A program made the translations under genes and the position numbers. Of a DNA stretch of 64,000 bases, positions 52,010-60,118 are shown piece by piece. The stretch covers positions 1-64,000 of the forward strand of contig NZ_JACHIN010000014.1 in the NCBI RefSeq assembly GCF_014203235.1, given 5' to 3'. Source of the DNA: Nonomuraea endophytica. Its GTDB lineage: Bacteria > Actinomycetota > Actinomycetes > Streptosporangiales > Streptosporangiaceae. The notes beneath the pieces were generated by a model that was not told the origin of the DNA, made no database searches, and saw only the letters and a list, made by a program, of their open reading frames with translations. Position 1 is the first letter of the stretch, and each line of letters begins with the position of its first letter.

Positions 52010-53359
52010 ATGCCCGAAACCAGGCCCGGCCCGGTCCTCGCCGTCATGTCGGCCGCCGTGGTCGCGGCGATCGCCCTGGTCGCCGCCGTCAACCTCGCCC
52101 TGCCCACGCTCGCCGCGAGCGGCCTGCATCCGTCGCCGTCACAGCTCGTCTGGATCGTCGACGCCTACGTGCTGGTCTTCGCCTGCCTGCTCATCCCCGC
52201 CGGCGCGGCGGGCGACCGCTTCGGCCGCAAGGGCGTGCTGCTGACCGGGCTCGGCGTGTTCGCGGCCGGTTGCCTGGCCGCCGCGCTCGCCCCGAACGTG
52301 GCCGTCCTGATCGCCGCCCGCGCGCTCAGCGGCGCGGGCGCCGCGATGATCATGCCCGCCTCGCTCGCCCTGTCCGTCCACGCCTATCCGCCGGAACGAC
52401 GCGGTCACGCCGTCGCCGTCTGGACCGCCGCCACCGGCATCGCCGGAGTCGTGGGCAACGTCGGCGGCGGGCTGGTCATGCAGTTCCTGCCGTGGCAGGC
52501 GCTCTTCGCGGTGCTGGTGCCGATCGCCGCGGTCCTCGCGGTGCTCGCAGCCCGGCTCGCGCCCCGCGTGCCCCGGCACGAGGCCGCGCTCGACCTGCTG
52601 GGCGCCGCGCTGCTGACCGCCGCGTCCGTCGCGCTGGTCGGCGGCATCATCGAGGGCCCGGAGGCGGGCTGGACCAGCCCACTCGTGCTCGCCGCCTTCG
52701 CCGGCGCGCTGCTGCTGTTCGCCTGGTTCGCCCTCCACCAGTCCCGTACGGCGCTGCCGCTCCTGGACCCGAGGCTGTTCCGCGTGGCCGGGCTGCGCGC
52801 GGGCACCCTGGGAGTGGCGGTGACGTTCTTCGGGATGTTCGCCCTGTTCTTCGTCAACGCCCGCTATCTCCAGGAGGTCAAGGAGTTCTCCCCCTTGCTG
52901 ACCGGGCTGGCGATCCTGCCGATGACGGTCCCGATGATCGTGCTCTCCCGGATGTCGGGCCGCCTGCCCAGGCTGCCCGCGGTGGCCGCCGGGCTCGCCG
53001 GGAACGTGGCCGGGCTGGTCCTGCTGTCGTTCGCCGACGCGGCGATGCCGTACCCGGTGTATGCGGTGGGTCTCGTGGTGATGGGCGCGGCCATGGGGTT
53101 GTGCCTGCCCGTGCTCTCCCACGAGATCATGGCGGCGCTGCCGGCCGAGCGGGCCGGGCTCGGCTCCGGGCTCAACAGCGCCGCCCGCGAGCTGGGCAGC
53201 GCCGTCGGCGTGGCGGTCATGGGAACGGTCGCGGCCGCTCGGGGCACCGGCGCCGCGTACCTGGTGGTGGCCGCAGTGGTGCTGGTGGGTGGCGCGGTCT
53301 CGCTGGGATGGCTCGGGAGCCGGGCGGCGAGACCTGAACCCGTGGGTCAGTACTCGTAG
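52010..53359 (+). CDS. MFS drug-efflux transporter, DHA2 (14-segment) family
   Basis: 449 residues with ATG 52010 after aagggga. Motif A is GAAGDRFGRKGVLLTG and motif C-like text is GIAGVVGNVGGGLVMQF; about 14 hydrophobic segments are visible. Members of the EmrB/QacA group export drugs using the proton gradient. It is divergent from a LysR regulator, a pairing typical of inducible efflux. Convergent overlap with the beta-helix gene is 13 bp. Confidence 0.88.
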   Translation: MPETRPGPVLAVMSAAVVAAIALVAAVNLALPTLAASGLHPSPSQLVWIVDAYVLVFACLLIPAGAAGDRFGRKGVLLTGLGVFAAGCLAAALAPNVAVLIAARALSGAGAAMIMPASLALSVHAYPPERRGHAVAVWTAATGIAGVVGNVGGGLVMQFLPWQALFAVLVPIAAVLAVLAARLAPRVPRHEAALDLLGAALLTAASVALVGGIIEGPEAGWTSPLVLAAFAGALLLFAWFALHQSRTALPLLDPRLFRVAGLRAGTLGVAVTFFGMFALFFVNARYLQEVKEFSPLLTGLAILPMTVPMIVLSRMSGRLPRLPAVAAGLAGNVAGLVLLSFADAAMPYPVYAVGLVVMGAAMGLCLPVLSHEIMAALPAERAGLGSGLNSAARELGSAVGVAVMGTVAAARGTGAAYLVVAAVVLVGGAVSLGWLGSRAARPEPVGQYS

Positions 53360-54525
53360 GCGCCGGCCTCGATGGCGCCGTCCTTGCCCACGGCGACCCC
53401 GGCCAGGTCGAGGTCGTTGAACTTGGTGACGCCCAGGCCGATGGCCGGGCTGCCGGCGCGCAGGCGCAGCGGGCCGGCGGGGTCGAAGCGCGGGTCGGCG
53501 TACTTGCTGTCCGGGCTGTGCGGCATCTGGTACTGGCCGCCGGAGAAGACGTTGCGGTGGTTGTCGGTGAAGCCGGACTCGGAGTACGCGCTCTTCTTGG
53601 CCGCGTAGACGATGTTCTGCGACATCGACAGGTGCCGGTTGGTGCAGCCCGCGTCGCAGACCACGCCCTCGGCCACCGCGTTGGTCAAGTAGACGGAGTT
53701 GTTGTTGAAGGCGGTGGCGAAGACCGGGCCGTTGGGCTCGGGGCGGCCGTCCTCGTGGACCGGGCCCCGGGTGACCAGGCCGCCGCGGCCCTTGGCGCCG
53801 TAGATGGCGTTGTACTCGAAGACGTTGCCGGTGGTGATGCCGTCCGCGTCGTCGTCGTAGGTGCCGAGTTCGGTGAAGGTGTCGTTGTCGATCGAGATGT
53901 TGTGGTGGACGCGGTTGCGGGAGCCGTAGAAGATCTCGACGGCGGCGCCGTCCAGCACGTAGTCGTGGCTGTCGGCGATCGAGCCCTTCATCGTGTTCCA
54001 GCCGATGTTGGAGTCGTCGCCGTGCACGAGGATCGCGAACGCGCCGGAGTCGTCGTTGTCCGGCACCGGTGTGTTCTTGCTCATGTGGTTGTTGTTGACG
54101 AACTCGTTGGCGGTCACCGCCGTGTACTTCGTGCCCTCTTCGATGAAGACGCCCGCGGCGGCGCCGGTGATGTAGTTGCGCTCGACCACGTTGTCATCGC
54201 CGCGCACCTTGACGCCGGCCCAGCTGCAGCGGCCCGCGTCGCCGTCCACGCCCACCTGGAGGTTGTAGACCTCCACATAGTTGCCGGCGAGATCCACGCA
54301 GGCCTCGCCGTCGCCCTTCACGATGGGCCTGGCGCCGGTGCCGTAGGCGTCGATCACGATGGGGGCGGCGGCGGTGCCCGACTCGGTGACGGCCAACCGG
54401 CCCGTCCAGGAGCCGCCGCGGCGCAGCAGCAGCTTGGCGCCCGCGGGCAGGTTGGCCGCCGAGGCCTTGGCCAGGGTCTTCCAGGCGACTTCACCGCCCA
54501 ATTGGGAGCGCTCCCAATAGTTCAC
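53347..54525 (-). CDS. Right-handed parallel beta-helix protein, apparently lacking its N-terminus
   Basis: 392 residues from GTG 54525, which overlaps the TetR stop (GTGA). From residue ~15 it matches secreted parallel beta-helix/polysaccharide-lyase-like proteins (AWKTLAKASAANLPAGAKLL, LRRGGSW, then repeated N-ladder turns such as NVVERNYITG, NRVHHNISIDNDTF, NVFEYNAIYG and a C-terminal PRFDPAGPLRLRAGSPAIG). Relatives begin with a signal peptide and a Y-V-x-x-GxDxxxGT segment; both are missing here. The first codons instead encode a palindromic operator-like site. It may be a 5'-deleted gene fused to the end of the TetR gene. Confidence 0.65.
   Translation of the reverse strand: MNYWERSQLGGEVAWKTLAKASAANLPAGAKLLLRRGGSWTGRLAVTESGTAAAPIVIDAYGTGARPIVKGDGEACVDLAGNYVEVYNLQVGVDGDAGRCSWAGVKVRGDDNVVERNYITGAAAGVFIEEGTKYTAVTANEFVNNNHMSKNTPVPDNDDSGAFAILVHGDDSNIGWNTMKGSIADSHDYVLDGAAVEIFYGSRNRVHHNISIDNDTFTELGTYDDDADGITTGNVFEYNAIYGAKGRGGLVTRGPVHEDGRPEPNGPVFATAFNNNSVYLTNAVAEGVVCDAGCTNRHLSMSQNIVYAAKKSAYSESGFTDNHRNVFSGGQYQMPHSPDSKYADPRFDPAGPLRLRAGSPAIGLGVTKFNDLDLAGVAVGKDGAIEAGAYEY
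54501..54518. promoter_or_regulatory. CebR-like operator box
   Basis: attgggagcgctcccaat is a perfect 18-bp palindrome whose core tgggagcgctccca is the box bound by the LacI-family cellobiose regulator CebR in Streptomyces. Here it lies within the first codons of the beta-helix frame instead of in a spacer. Confidence 0.7.
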
Positions 54526-55298
54526 GCGTCCGCCTCGAAGAACGCCAGGATCACCGCGGCCACCGCCAGCGCGGGCTCCGACCACTCGGCCGGCTCCGGG
54601 GCGCCGAAGGGGCTGGCCATGATCCTTCGCGTGAGGATACCGGGGTCGGCCGGCGTCATGAGCACCAGTCCTCGCACGGCGGCGCCCGCCATCGCCGCCA
54701 CGCTCTCGTAGGTGGCGCCGGGCCGCAGGCGCAGGCCGAAGAGCCCGGCCGCCTCCCGGTAGACCGCCGCCAGCCTGGTGGTCAGCGCCCGCTCAGAGGC
54801 GGCCAGCGCCTCGGCCACCTCCTGCCGCAGCCCGCCGTCGGGCAGGCTGAGGAACGTCGCGTGCAGGGCGAGGTAAGTGCGCCACTCGGCCGAGCGGTGG
54901 AACCCCTCGAACTCCTCCCAGGCCAGCCCGCGCAGCACCTCCCCCGCGAGCGCGAGCCGCAGCCCGGGATCACGCCGCCACTCCGCGTGCGCGCCGACCA
55001 CCCGCCGCACGGCCGCGAGCGCCGCCGCCCCGTCTCCCGCGAGCGCCGGGGTCTCGCCCTTGGCGAGCTCCTTGAGCAGGTCGCTGAAGAACAGATCCTT
55101 GTACGGCCAGCGCCGGTACACCGCGCTCCTGGCCACCTCCGCCTCCCGGATGACCTCCTCGAAGCTGATGTGCTCCAGGCTCACGGTCAGCCCGGCCCTG
55201 CCGACCATGTCGAGCGCCGCCCGCAGCATGAGCCGCTCGGTCTCCGCGTCACTCAGCCGGCGCCGCCGCCTGGCCACCCCGGTCGGCTCGTCCGCCAT
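54522..55298 (-). CDS. TetR-family regulator
   Basis: 258 residues from ATG 55298, with aagga 7 bp upstream; the frame is open to an ATG at 55325 inside the dyad. HTH: LDMVGRAGLTVSLEHISFEE, EAEVARSAVYRRWPYKDLFF. The ligand domain is large and Ala-rich. It is divergent from the CPBP-type protease gene and its stop overlaps the start of the beta-helix frame. Confidence 0.85.
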   Translation of the reverse strand: MADEPTGVARRRRRLSDAETERLMLRAALDMVGRAGLTVSLEHISFEEVIREAEVARSAVYRRWPYKDLFFSDLLKELAKGETPALAGDGAAALAAVRRVVGAHAEWRRDPGLRLALAGEVLRGLAWEEFEGFHRSAEWRTYLALHATFLSLPDGGLRQEVAEALAASERALTTRLAAVYREAAGLFGLRLRPGATYESVAAMAGAAVRGLVLMTPADPGILTRRIMASPFGAPEPAEWSEPALAVAAVILAFFEADA

Positions 55299-55315
55299 TT
55301 GCCCATCCTTCGCAC

Positions 55316-55350
55316 TTTGAGACATGATGTTTCAAGTCTTATGTCCCAAA
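55316..55350. promoter_or_regulatory. Dyad spanning the TetR/CPBP divergent starts
   Basis: tttgagacat and atgtcccaaa pair at 9 of 10 positions, separated by 15 bp. It covers the most upstream start codons of both genes, so a TetR dimer here would block both transcripts. Confidence 0.5.
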
Positions 55351-56075
55351 TGTTAGCACGAGGTCTCCCCTTGAAGGCGTTCTTCATCCTGGTCACCGCA
55401 CTGTCGATACCGGTCTGGGTGGCCGGCGCGCTCGTGGACGTCACCGAGGACGCGCCGTTCGGCGTCTCGCTCGGCTCGCTGATGGTCTTCGTCCCCGGCA
55501 TCGCCGCGGCGATCCTGGCCCTGCGCGGGAAGGGCCGGTTGCGGCTCGGGCCCGCCCCCGGCTGGGGCTGGTCGGTCGCCGCCGTGGCCGTCGGCCCCGT
55601 CCTGGGGATGGCGGCGTACCTGGTCGGCCCGGCGGCGTGGACCGGTCTGGCGCAGCCGCTCGCCGCGTTGCCACTCCTGTTCGCGGTCTTCGTGGTGCTG
55701 GCCGTCTTCGAGGAACTGGGCTGGACCGCCTACGCAACCGGGCCCCTGCAGGAGAGGTGGGGCCCCACCGGCGCCGGCCTGATCCTGGGCGCGTTCTGGG
55801 CGGCCTGGCACCTGCCCGCCCTGCTCATGATGGGCAGGGGCGCCCTCTGGATCGCCGGATGGACGCTGGGCACCCTCGCCCAGCGGCTGATCATGGTGTG
55901 GCTGTTCAACCGGACGGGGCGCGGCATGGGGGCGGTGGTCCTCATGCACGCCGGGGTCAACCTGTCCGTCACGATGACGCCGGGCTCCGCGAGCACCGCC
56001 CACCAGATGATCTTCGGGCTTCTGCTCGCGGTCCCGGCCGTGCTGATCCTGCGCTACGACCTGCGGAGCAGGTAG
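55341..56075 (+). CDS. CPBP-family intramembrane metalloprotease
   Basis: 244 residues from ATG 55341 (ATG 55350 is also possible; no ribosome site before either). About seven to eight membrane segments. The Abi/CAAX-protease motifs are EELGWTAYATGPLQ (EExxxR-type position), FWAAWHLPALL and LMHAGVNLS. These proteases cleave within membranes; bacterial substrates are mostly unknown, some giving bacteriocin self-immunity. It is controlled presumably by the divergent TetR and overlaps the convergent cobF by 22 bp. Confidence 0.85.
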   Translation: MSQMLARGLPLKAFFILVTALSIPVWVAGALVDVTEDAPFGVSLGSLMVFVPGIAAAILALRGKGRLRLGPAPGWGWSVAAVAVGPVLGMAAYLVGPAAWTGLAQPLAALPLLFAVFVVLAVFEELGWTAYATGPLQERWGPTGAGLILGAFWAAWHLPALLMMGRGALWIAGWTLGTLAQRLIMVWLFNRTGRGMGAVVLMHAGVNLSVTMTPGSASTAHQMIFGLLLAVPAVLILRYDLRSR

Positions 56076-56800
56076 GTGTCCATGATCCAGCCCTTGCGCT
56101 CGCGGGCCTCCGCGCGCAGCCGCCGGATCTCGTCGGCGACCTCGGGCACCGGCCCCTCGACCCGGATCTCGTCCGGCGTGCCCAGGTAGGCGCCCCAGTA
56201 GATGTGCCAGTCCGCGCCCAGTTCGCCGAAGGAGCAGTGCGCGTCGAGCATGACCAGGACGTCGTCGGCCGGCGGCCCCTCAGCCGCCAGTCGGCGGCCG
56301 GTGGTGATCTGGACCGGCCGTCCCACGCGGGTGAGGCTGGCACGATGGGTGGCGGTCAGCGCGGAGACGCTGGTGATGCCGGGCACCACCGCGTACTCGA
56401 AGGCCACCCGGCCCGCCGCGAGGATCTCCTCGACGATGGCCAGCGTGCTGTCGTACAGGCCGGGATCGCCCCACACCAGGAAGGCCCCGGTCTGCCCGTC
56501 GGGCAGTTCCTCGGCGATCAGCCGCTCGTAGACGGCGGCCCGGCGCGAGCGCCAGTCCTCGACCGCGCCGGTGTAGGCGGGCGTGGTGCGGTCCCGCTCC
56601 GGATCCTCCGCCTCCACGATCCGGTACGGCTGCCGCCCATGCTCCTCGATCATCCGCTGCCGGAGATCGACCAGGTCGTGCTTGGCCGCGCCCTTGTCCA
56701 GCACGAAGAAGACCTGCGCGGCGGCGATGGCCTTGACGCCCTGGAGCGTGAGGTGGTCGGGGTCACCGGCGCCGATGCCGATGATGAGGATGCGTTTCAC
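56054..56800 (-). CDS. cobF: Precorrin-6A synthase (deacetylating) CobF
   Basis: 248 residues. Tetrapyrrole methylase fold: IIGIGAGDPDHLTLQGVKAI at the start, LVWGDPGLYDST and VVPGITSVSALTATHRASLT mid-protein, and YWGAYLGTPDEI plus ERKGWIMDTYLLRRS at the end, typical of CobF. It methylates C-1 of precorrin-5 with loss of the extruded acetyl group to give precorrin-6A, a step particular to the aerobic route. It is divergent from the PPOX/cobL/cobM/cobK run. Confidence 0.92.
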   Translation of the reverse strand: MKRILIIGIGAGDPDHLTLQGVKAIAAAQVFFVLDKGAAKHDLVDLRQRMIEEHGRQPYRIVEAEDPERDRTTPAYTGAVEDWRSRRAAVYERLIAEELPDGQTGAFLVWGDPGLYDSTLAIVEEILAAGRVAFEYAVVPGITSVSALTATHRASLTRVGRPVQITTGRRLAAEGPPADDVLVMLDAHCSFGELGADWHIYWGAYLGTPDEIRVEGPVPEVADEIRRLRAEARERKGWIMDTYLLRRS

Positions 56801-56885
56801 CGGAGAGAGTCTGCCTTCGGAGGAGATGTCGGGCGCGATTACGATATCCCCCGGTCGACATCCTCGGTCGGCCAGAAGGAGACGT

Positions 56886-57269
56886 GTGAACCTGTTCGAG
56901 CAAGGTGACGGCTTTGCAGCGTTCTGGGAAGAACGTCACCTCTGTACGCTCACGACCGTCCGGCCCGACGGCACCCCGCACGTGGTGCCGGTCGGGGTCA
57001 CGCTCGACCTCGCCGAAGGCGTGGCCCGGGTGATCACCTCGGGGACGTCGCAGAAGGCCAGGTACGCCGCCCAGGGCGCCCAGGTCGCCGTCTGCCAGGT
57101 GGACGGGCGTCGCTGGTCGACGCTCGAAGGCCGGGCCGTACTCAGGGATGAGCCCGAACGGATCGCCGACGCCGAACGGCGCTACACCGCCCGCTACAAG
57201 CCGCCGCGCGTCAATCCGGCCCGCGTGGTCATCGAGATCCACGTCACCCGCGTGCTGGGCAACGTGTGA
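56886..57269 (+). CDS. PPOX-class (F420/FMN-binding) oxidoreductase
   Basis: 127 residues from GTG 56886, with aaggag 5 bp upstream. The split-barrel text FWEERHLCTLTTVRPDGTPH, VVPVGVTLDLAEGVARVITS and VCQVDGRRWSTLEGRA is typical of TIGR03618-type F420-dependent enzymes of actinobacteria. The substrate is unknown. Its stop overlaps the cobL start (GTGA), so it is translated with the cobalamin genes; such proteins are often found beside cob genes in actinomycetes, but no corrin step is assigned to it. Confidence 0.82.
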   Translation: MNLFEQGDGFAAFWEERHLCTLTTVRPDGTPHVVPVGVTLDLAEGVARVITSGTSQKARYAAQGAQVAVCQVDGRRWSTLEGRAVLRDEPERIADAERRYTARYKPPRVNPARVVIEIHVTRVLGNV

Positions 57270-58483
57270 TCACCGTCGTCGGCATCGGCGCGGACGGCTG
57301 GGCCGGACTCGCGCCGGGGTCCAGGACCGCCGTCCAGCAAGCCGAAGTGATCATGGGCAGTGCCCGGCAGCTCGGCACGCTGCCGCCCTCGGAGGCCGAG
57401 CGCGTCACCTGGCCGTCGCCGCTGCTGCCCGCGCTCGAAGACCTCGTCGAAGCCCACCGCGACCGCGCCGTCTGCGTGCTGGCCAGCGGCGATCCGATGT
57501 TCTTCGGGATCGGTTCGACACTGGTCCGGCTGCTCGGCGCCGGACGTCTCACCGTGCTCCCCCACGTCTCCTCGCTGTCGCTGGCGTGCGCGCGGCTCGG
57601 CTGGCCGGTCGAGGACGTCGAGGTGATCAGCCTGGTCGGCCGGCCGGTGGCCGCGCTCAACGCCGCCTTCTCGCCGGGGCGGCGGCTGGCCGTGCTCGGG
57701 TCCGGGCGTACCTCACCCGCCGACGTCGCCGCCCTGCTCACCGCGCGCGGATACGGCCGCAGCACGCTCACGGTCCTGTCCGACCTCGGCTCCGAAACCG
57801 AGACCAGCCTGAACGGCACCGCCGCCACCTGGGCCGGCGAACCCGGCTCCGCCCTGAACGTCATCGCCGTCACCTGCCGCCCCGACCCCGGCCTGGAACC
57901 GCTGGCCCGCGTGCCCGGCCTGCCCGACACCGCCTTCGAACACGACGGGCAGCTCACCAAGCGCGAAATCCGCGCGGTCACCCTGTCGCGGCTGGCCCCG
58001 CTGCCGGGCGAGCACCTCTGGGACGTCGGCGCCGGGGCGGGCAGCATCGCGATCGAGTGGATGCGCTCCCACCCCACCTGTACGGCCAGCGCCGTCGAGA
58101 GCCACCCCGCCAGAGCCGCCGCCATCCGCCGGAACGCCGACACCCTGGGCGTGCCCGGCCTGGAGATCGTCGAGAGCCGCGCGCCCGAAGGACTGTCCGG
58201 GCTGCCCGAGCCGGACGCGGTCTTCGTCGGCGGCGGGCTCACGGTGCCCGGGGTGCTGGAGACGTGCTGGTCCGCGCTGCGCCCCGGCGGACGGCTGGTG
58301 GCGAACGCGGTCACGCTGGAGTCCGAGGCCCTCGCCGTCCGCTGGCAGGCGGAGCACGGCGGCGACCTGGTGCGGCTGTCGGTGCAACGGGCCGGACCGG
58401 TGGGCGGGTTCACCGCATGGCGCCCGATGATGCCGGTGACCGTGTGGTCGGTCGTGAAACCTGACGAAGTGGATGCGCCGTGA
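57266..58483 (+). CDS. cobL: Precorrin-6Y C5,15-methyltransferase (decarboxylating) CobL (CbiE-CbiT fusion)
   Basis: 405 residues from GTG 57266. The N-terminal ~200 residues are the CbiE-type tetrapyrrole methylase (ITVVGIGADGWAGLAP, CVLASGDPMFFGIGSTLVRL). The C-terminal half is a CbiT-type Rossmann methyltransferase with LTKREIRAVTLSRLAPLPGE and the SAM loop LWDVGAGAGSIAIEW. It methylates C-5 and C-15 of precorrin-6B and removes the acetate carboxyl to give precorrin-8. Its last codons lie in the first unit of a repeat that also supplies the cobM start. Confidence 0.93.
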   Translation: MITVVGIGADGWAGLAPGSRTAVQQAEVIMGSARQLGTLPPSEAERVTWPSPLLPALEDLVEAHRDRAVCVLASGDPMFFGIGSTLVRLLGAGRLTVLPHVSSLSLACARLGWPVEDVEVISLVGRPVAALNAAFSPGRRLAVLGSGRTSPADVAALLTARGYGRSTLTVLSDLGSETETSLNGTAATWAGEPGSALNVIAVTCRPDPGLEPLARVPGLPDTAFEHDGQLTKREIRAVTLSRLAPLPGEHLWDVGAGAGSIAIEWMRSHPTCTASAVESHPARAAAIRRNADTLGVPGLEIVESRAPEGLSGLPEPDAVFVGGGLTVPGVLETCWSALRPGGRLVANAVTLESEALAVRWQAEHGGDLVRLSVQRAGPVGGFTAWRPMMPVTVWSVVKPDEVDAP

Positions 58484-58565
58484 CCGTGTGGCCGGTCGTG
58501 GAGCCCGTCTCGGACGGATGCGCCGTGACCGTGTCTGTGGTCGTCGAGCCCGAGGAGGATGTGTC
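58436..58565. repeat. Three imperfect 41-45-bp repeats at the cobL-cobM junction
   Basis: Units start at 58436, 58480 and 58525, each beginning gtgaccgtgt and containing (g)gtcgtggagccc-like text and ending gatgcgcc or gatgtgtc. A fourth gtgaccgtgt at 58566 is the cobM start. The cobL stop is in the second unit. Confidence 0.8.
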
Positions 58566-59309
58566 GTGACCGTGTATTTCATCGGAGCCGGGCCGGGGGC
58601 GGCCGATCTGGTCACCGTTCGCGGGCTGCGGGTGCTGGAGCGGGCGCCGGTGTGCCTCTATGCCGGGTCGCTGGTGCCGCGGGAACTGCTGGAGGCATGC
58701 CCGGCCGAGGCCCGGCTGGTGGACACCGCGAACCTGACGCTCGACCAGATCGTCGCCGAGTTCGAGGCCGCGCACGCCGCCGGGCACGACGTGGCCAGGC
58801 TGCACTCGGGTGACCCGTCGGTGTTCAGCGCGGTGGCCGAGCAGATGCGGCGGCTGGACGGGATCGGCGTGCCGTACGAGGTGGTGCCGGGGGTGCCCGC
58901 GTTCGCCGCCGCCGCGGCCGCGCTGGGCAGGGAGCTGACCGTGCCCGGCGTCGGGCAGACCGTGGTGCTGACCCGGGTGTCCGGCCGGGCCACGCCGATG
59001 CCGCCGGGTGAGGACCTGGCCACGCTGGGGGCGAGCGGCGCGACGATGGTGCTGCACCTGGCCGTGCAGCGGATCGATCAGGTGGTCGAGGAACTGCTGC
59101 CGTCCTACGGCGCCGGGTGCCCGGTGGCCGTGGTGGCGCGGGCCAGCAGGGACGACGAGCTGATCCTGCGCGGAACCCTGTCCGACATCGCCGCCCGTGT
59201 GCACGAGGCCGGGGTGAAGCGCACCGCCGTGATCGTGGTGGGCCGGGTCCTGTCGGCCTCGGAGTTCCCCGACAGCCACCTGTACAGCGCCACCCGACCC
59301 CGCCCATGA
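58566..59309 (+). CDS. cobM: Precorrin-4 C11-methyltransferase CobM
   Basis: 247 residues from GTG 58566, with gaggagg 7 bp upstream (earlier in-frame starts lie in the repeats). Motifs: VYFIGAGPGAADLVTVRGLR, LCLYAGSLVP-type (here CLYAGSLVPRELLE), LHSGDPSVFSAVAEQMRRLD and VVPGVPAFAAAAAALGRELT, all characteristic. It methylates C-11 of precorrin-4 giving precorrin-5, the substrate of CobF. Its stop overlaps the cobK start (ATGA). Confidence 0.93.
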   Translation: MTVYFIGAGPGAADLVTVRGLRVLERAPVCLYAGSLVPRELLEACPAEARLVDTANLTLDQIVAEFEAAHAAGHDVARLHSGDPSVFSAVAEQMRRLDGIGVPYEVVPGVPAFAAAAAALGRELTVPGVGQTVVLTRVSGRATPMPPGEDLATLGASGATMVLHLAVQRIDQVVEELLPSYGAGCPVAVVARASRDDELILRGTLSDIAARVHEAGVKRTAVIVVGRVLSASEFPDSHLYSATRPRP

Positions 59310-60118
59310 CCCCGCCCGCAGACCCGTCCGAACGCACGCCCGGGGGGCTGCCTCCGGTCTCGGTTGTGGGGTCGCGTGGGGGTGGGGTGCTGATCCTTGG
59401 TGGTACGGCCGAGGCCAGGGCGTTGGCCGCCGAGCTGGTGCCGTCCGGCATGCGGGTGGTGTCGTCGCTGGCCGGGCGGGTCACCAATCCGCGGCTGCCG
59501 GTGGGCGAGGTGCGCGAGGGCGGGTTCGGCGGTGCTGACGGGCTGGCCCGGTGGATCGCGGCCGAGGGGATCGAGAGGCTGGTGGACGCCACCCACCCGT
59601 TCGCCGAGCGGATGACCGCCTCGGCCGCCGGGGCCGCGGCCCTGGCCGGGGTGCCGTTGCTGGTGCTGCGCCGTCCCGGCTGGCGCGAGGGGCCGGGCGA
59701 CCGGTGGCTCCGGGTGCCCTCCCTGGAGGCCGCGGCTGAGGAACTGGGACGGTCGTTCCCCGGCGGGCGGGTGTTCCTGACGACGGGGCGGCGGAGTCTG
59801 CCGGTGTTCGCCGGGCTGACCTCGATGTGGTTCCTGGCCAGGTCGGTGGATCCGCCCGAGCCGCCGGTGCCCGCGAACGCGCACGTGGTGCTGGACCGCG
59901 GGCCGTACACCGTGGAGGGTGAGCGCGCGCTCATCGGCGAGCACCGCCTCGATGTGCTGGTCACCAAGGACAGCGGCGGCGCCATGACGAGCGCGAAGCT
60001 GGTCGCGGCCCGGGAGGTCGGGCTCCCGGTGATCATGGTGGATCGGCCGCCGCTGCCCGTGGGGGTGCGGCTGGTGGCGAGTGTAGGCGAGGCGGTGGCC
60101 TGGGTTCAGGCCGGGTAG
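59306..60118 (+). CDS. cobK: Precorrin-6A reductase CobK
   Basis: 270 residues from ATG 59306. The first ~30 residues are variable. VLILGGTAEARALAAELVPS is the NADPH-binding start; LVDATHPFAERMTASAAGAA, RVFLTTGRRSLPVFAGL and DVLVTKDSGGAMTSAKLVAA are CobK/CbiJ signatures. It reduces precorrin-6A to 6B with NADPH. It converges on the cobIJ gene, with stops overlapping by 13 bp. Confidence 0.92.
   Translation: MTPPADPSERTPGGLPPVSVVGSRGGGVLILGGTAEARALAAELVPSGMRVVSSLAGRVTNPRLPVGEVREGGFGGADGLARWIAAEGIERLVDATHPFAERMTASAAGAAALAGVPLLVLRRPGWREGPGDRWLRVPSLEAAAEELGRSFPGGRVFLTTGRRSLPVFAGLTSMWFLARSVDPPEPPVPANAHVVLDRGPYTVEGERALIGEHRLDVLVTKDSGGAMTSAKLVAAREVGLPVIMVDRPPLPVGVRLVASVGEAVAWVQAG

Noticed and set aside
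58473..58565. Earlier ATG for cobM
   Set aside because: It would add 31 Arg/Gly-rich residues from the repeat array; GTG 58566 has a strong ribosome site and matches the family's N-terminus.
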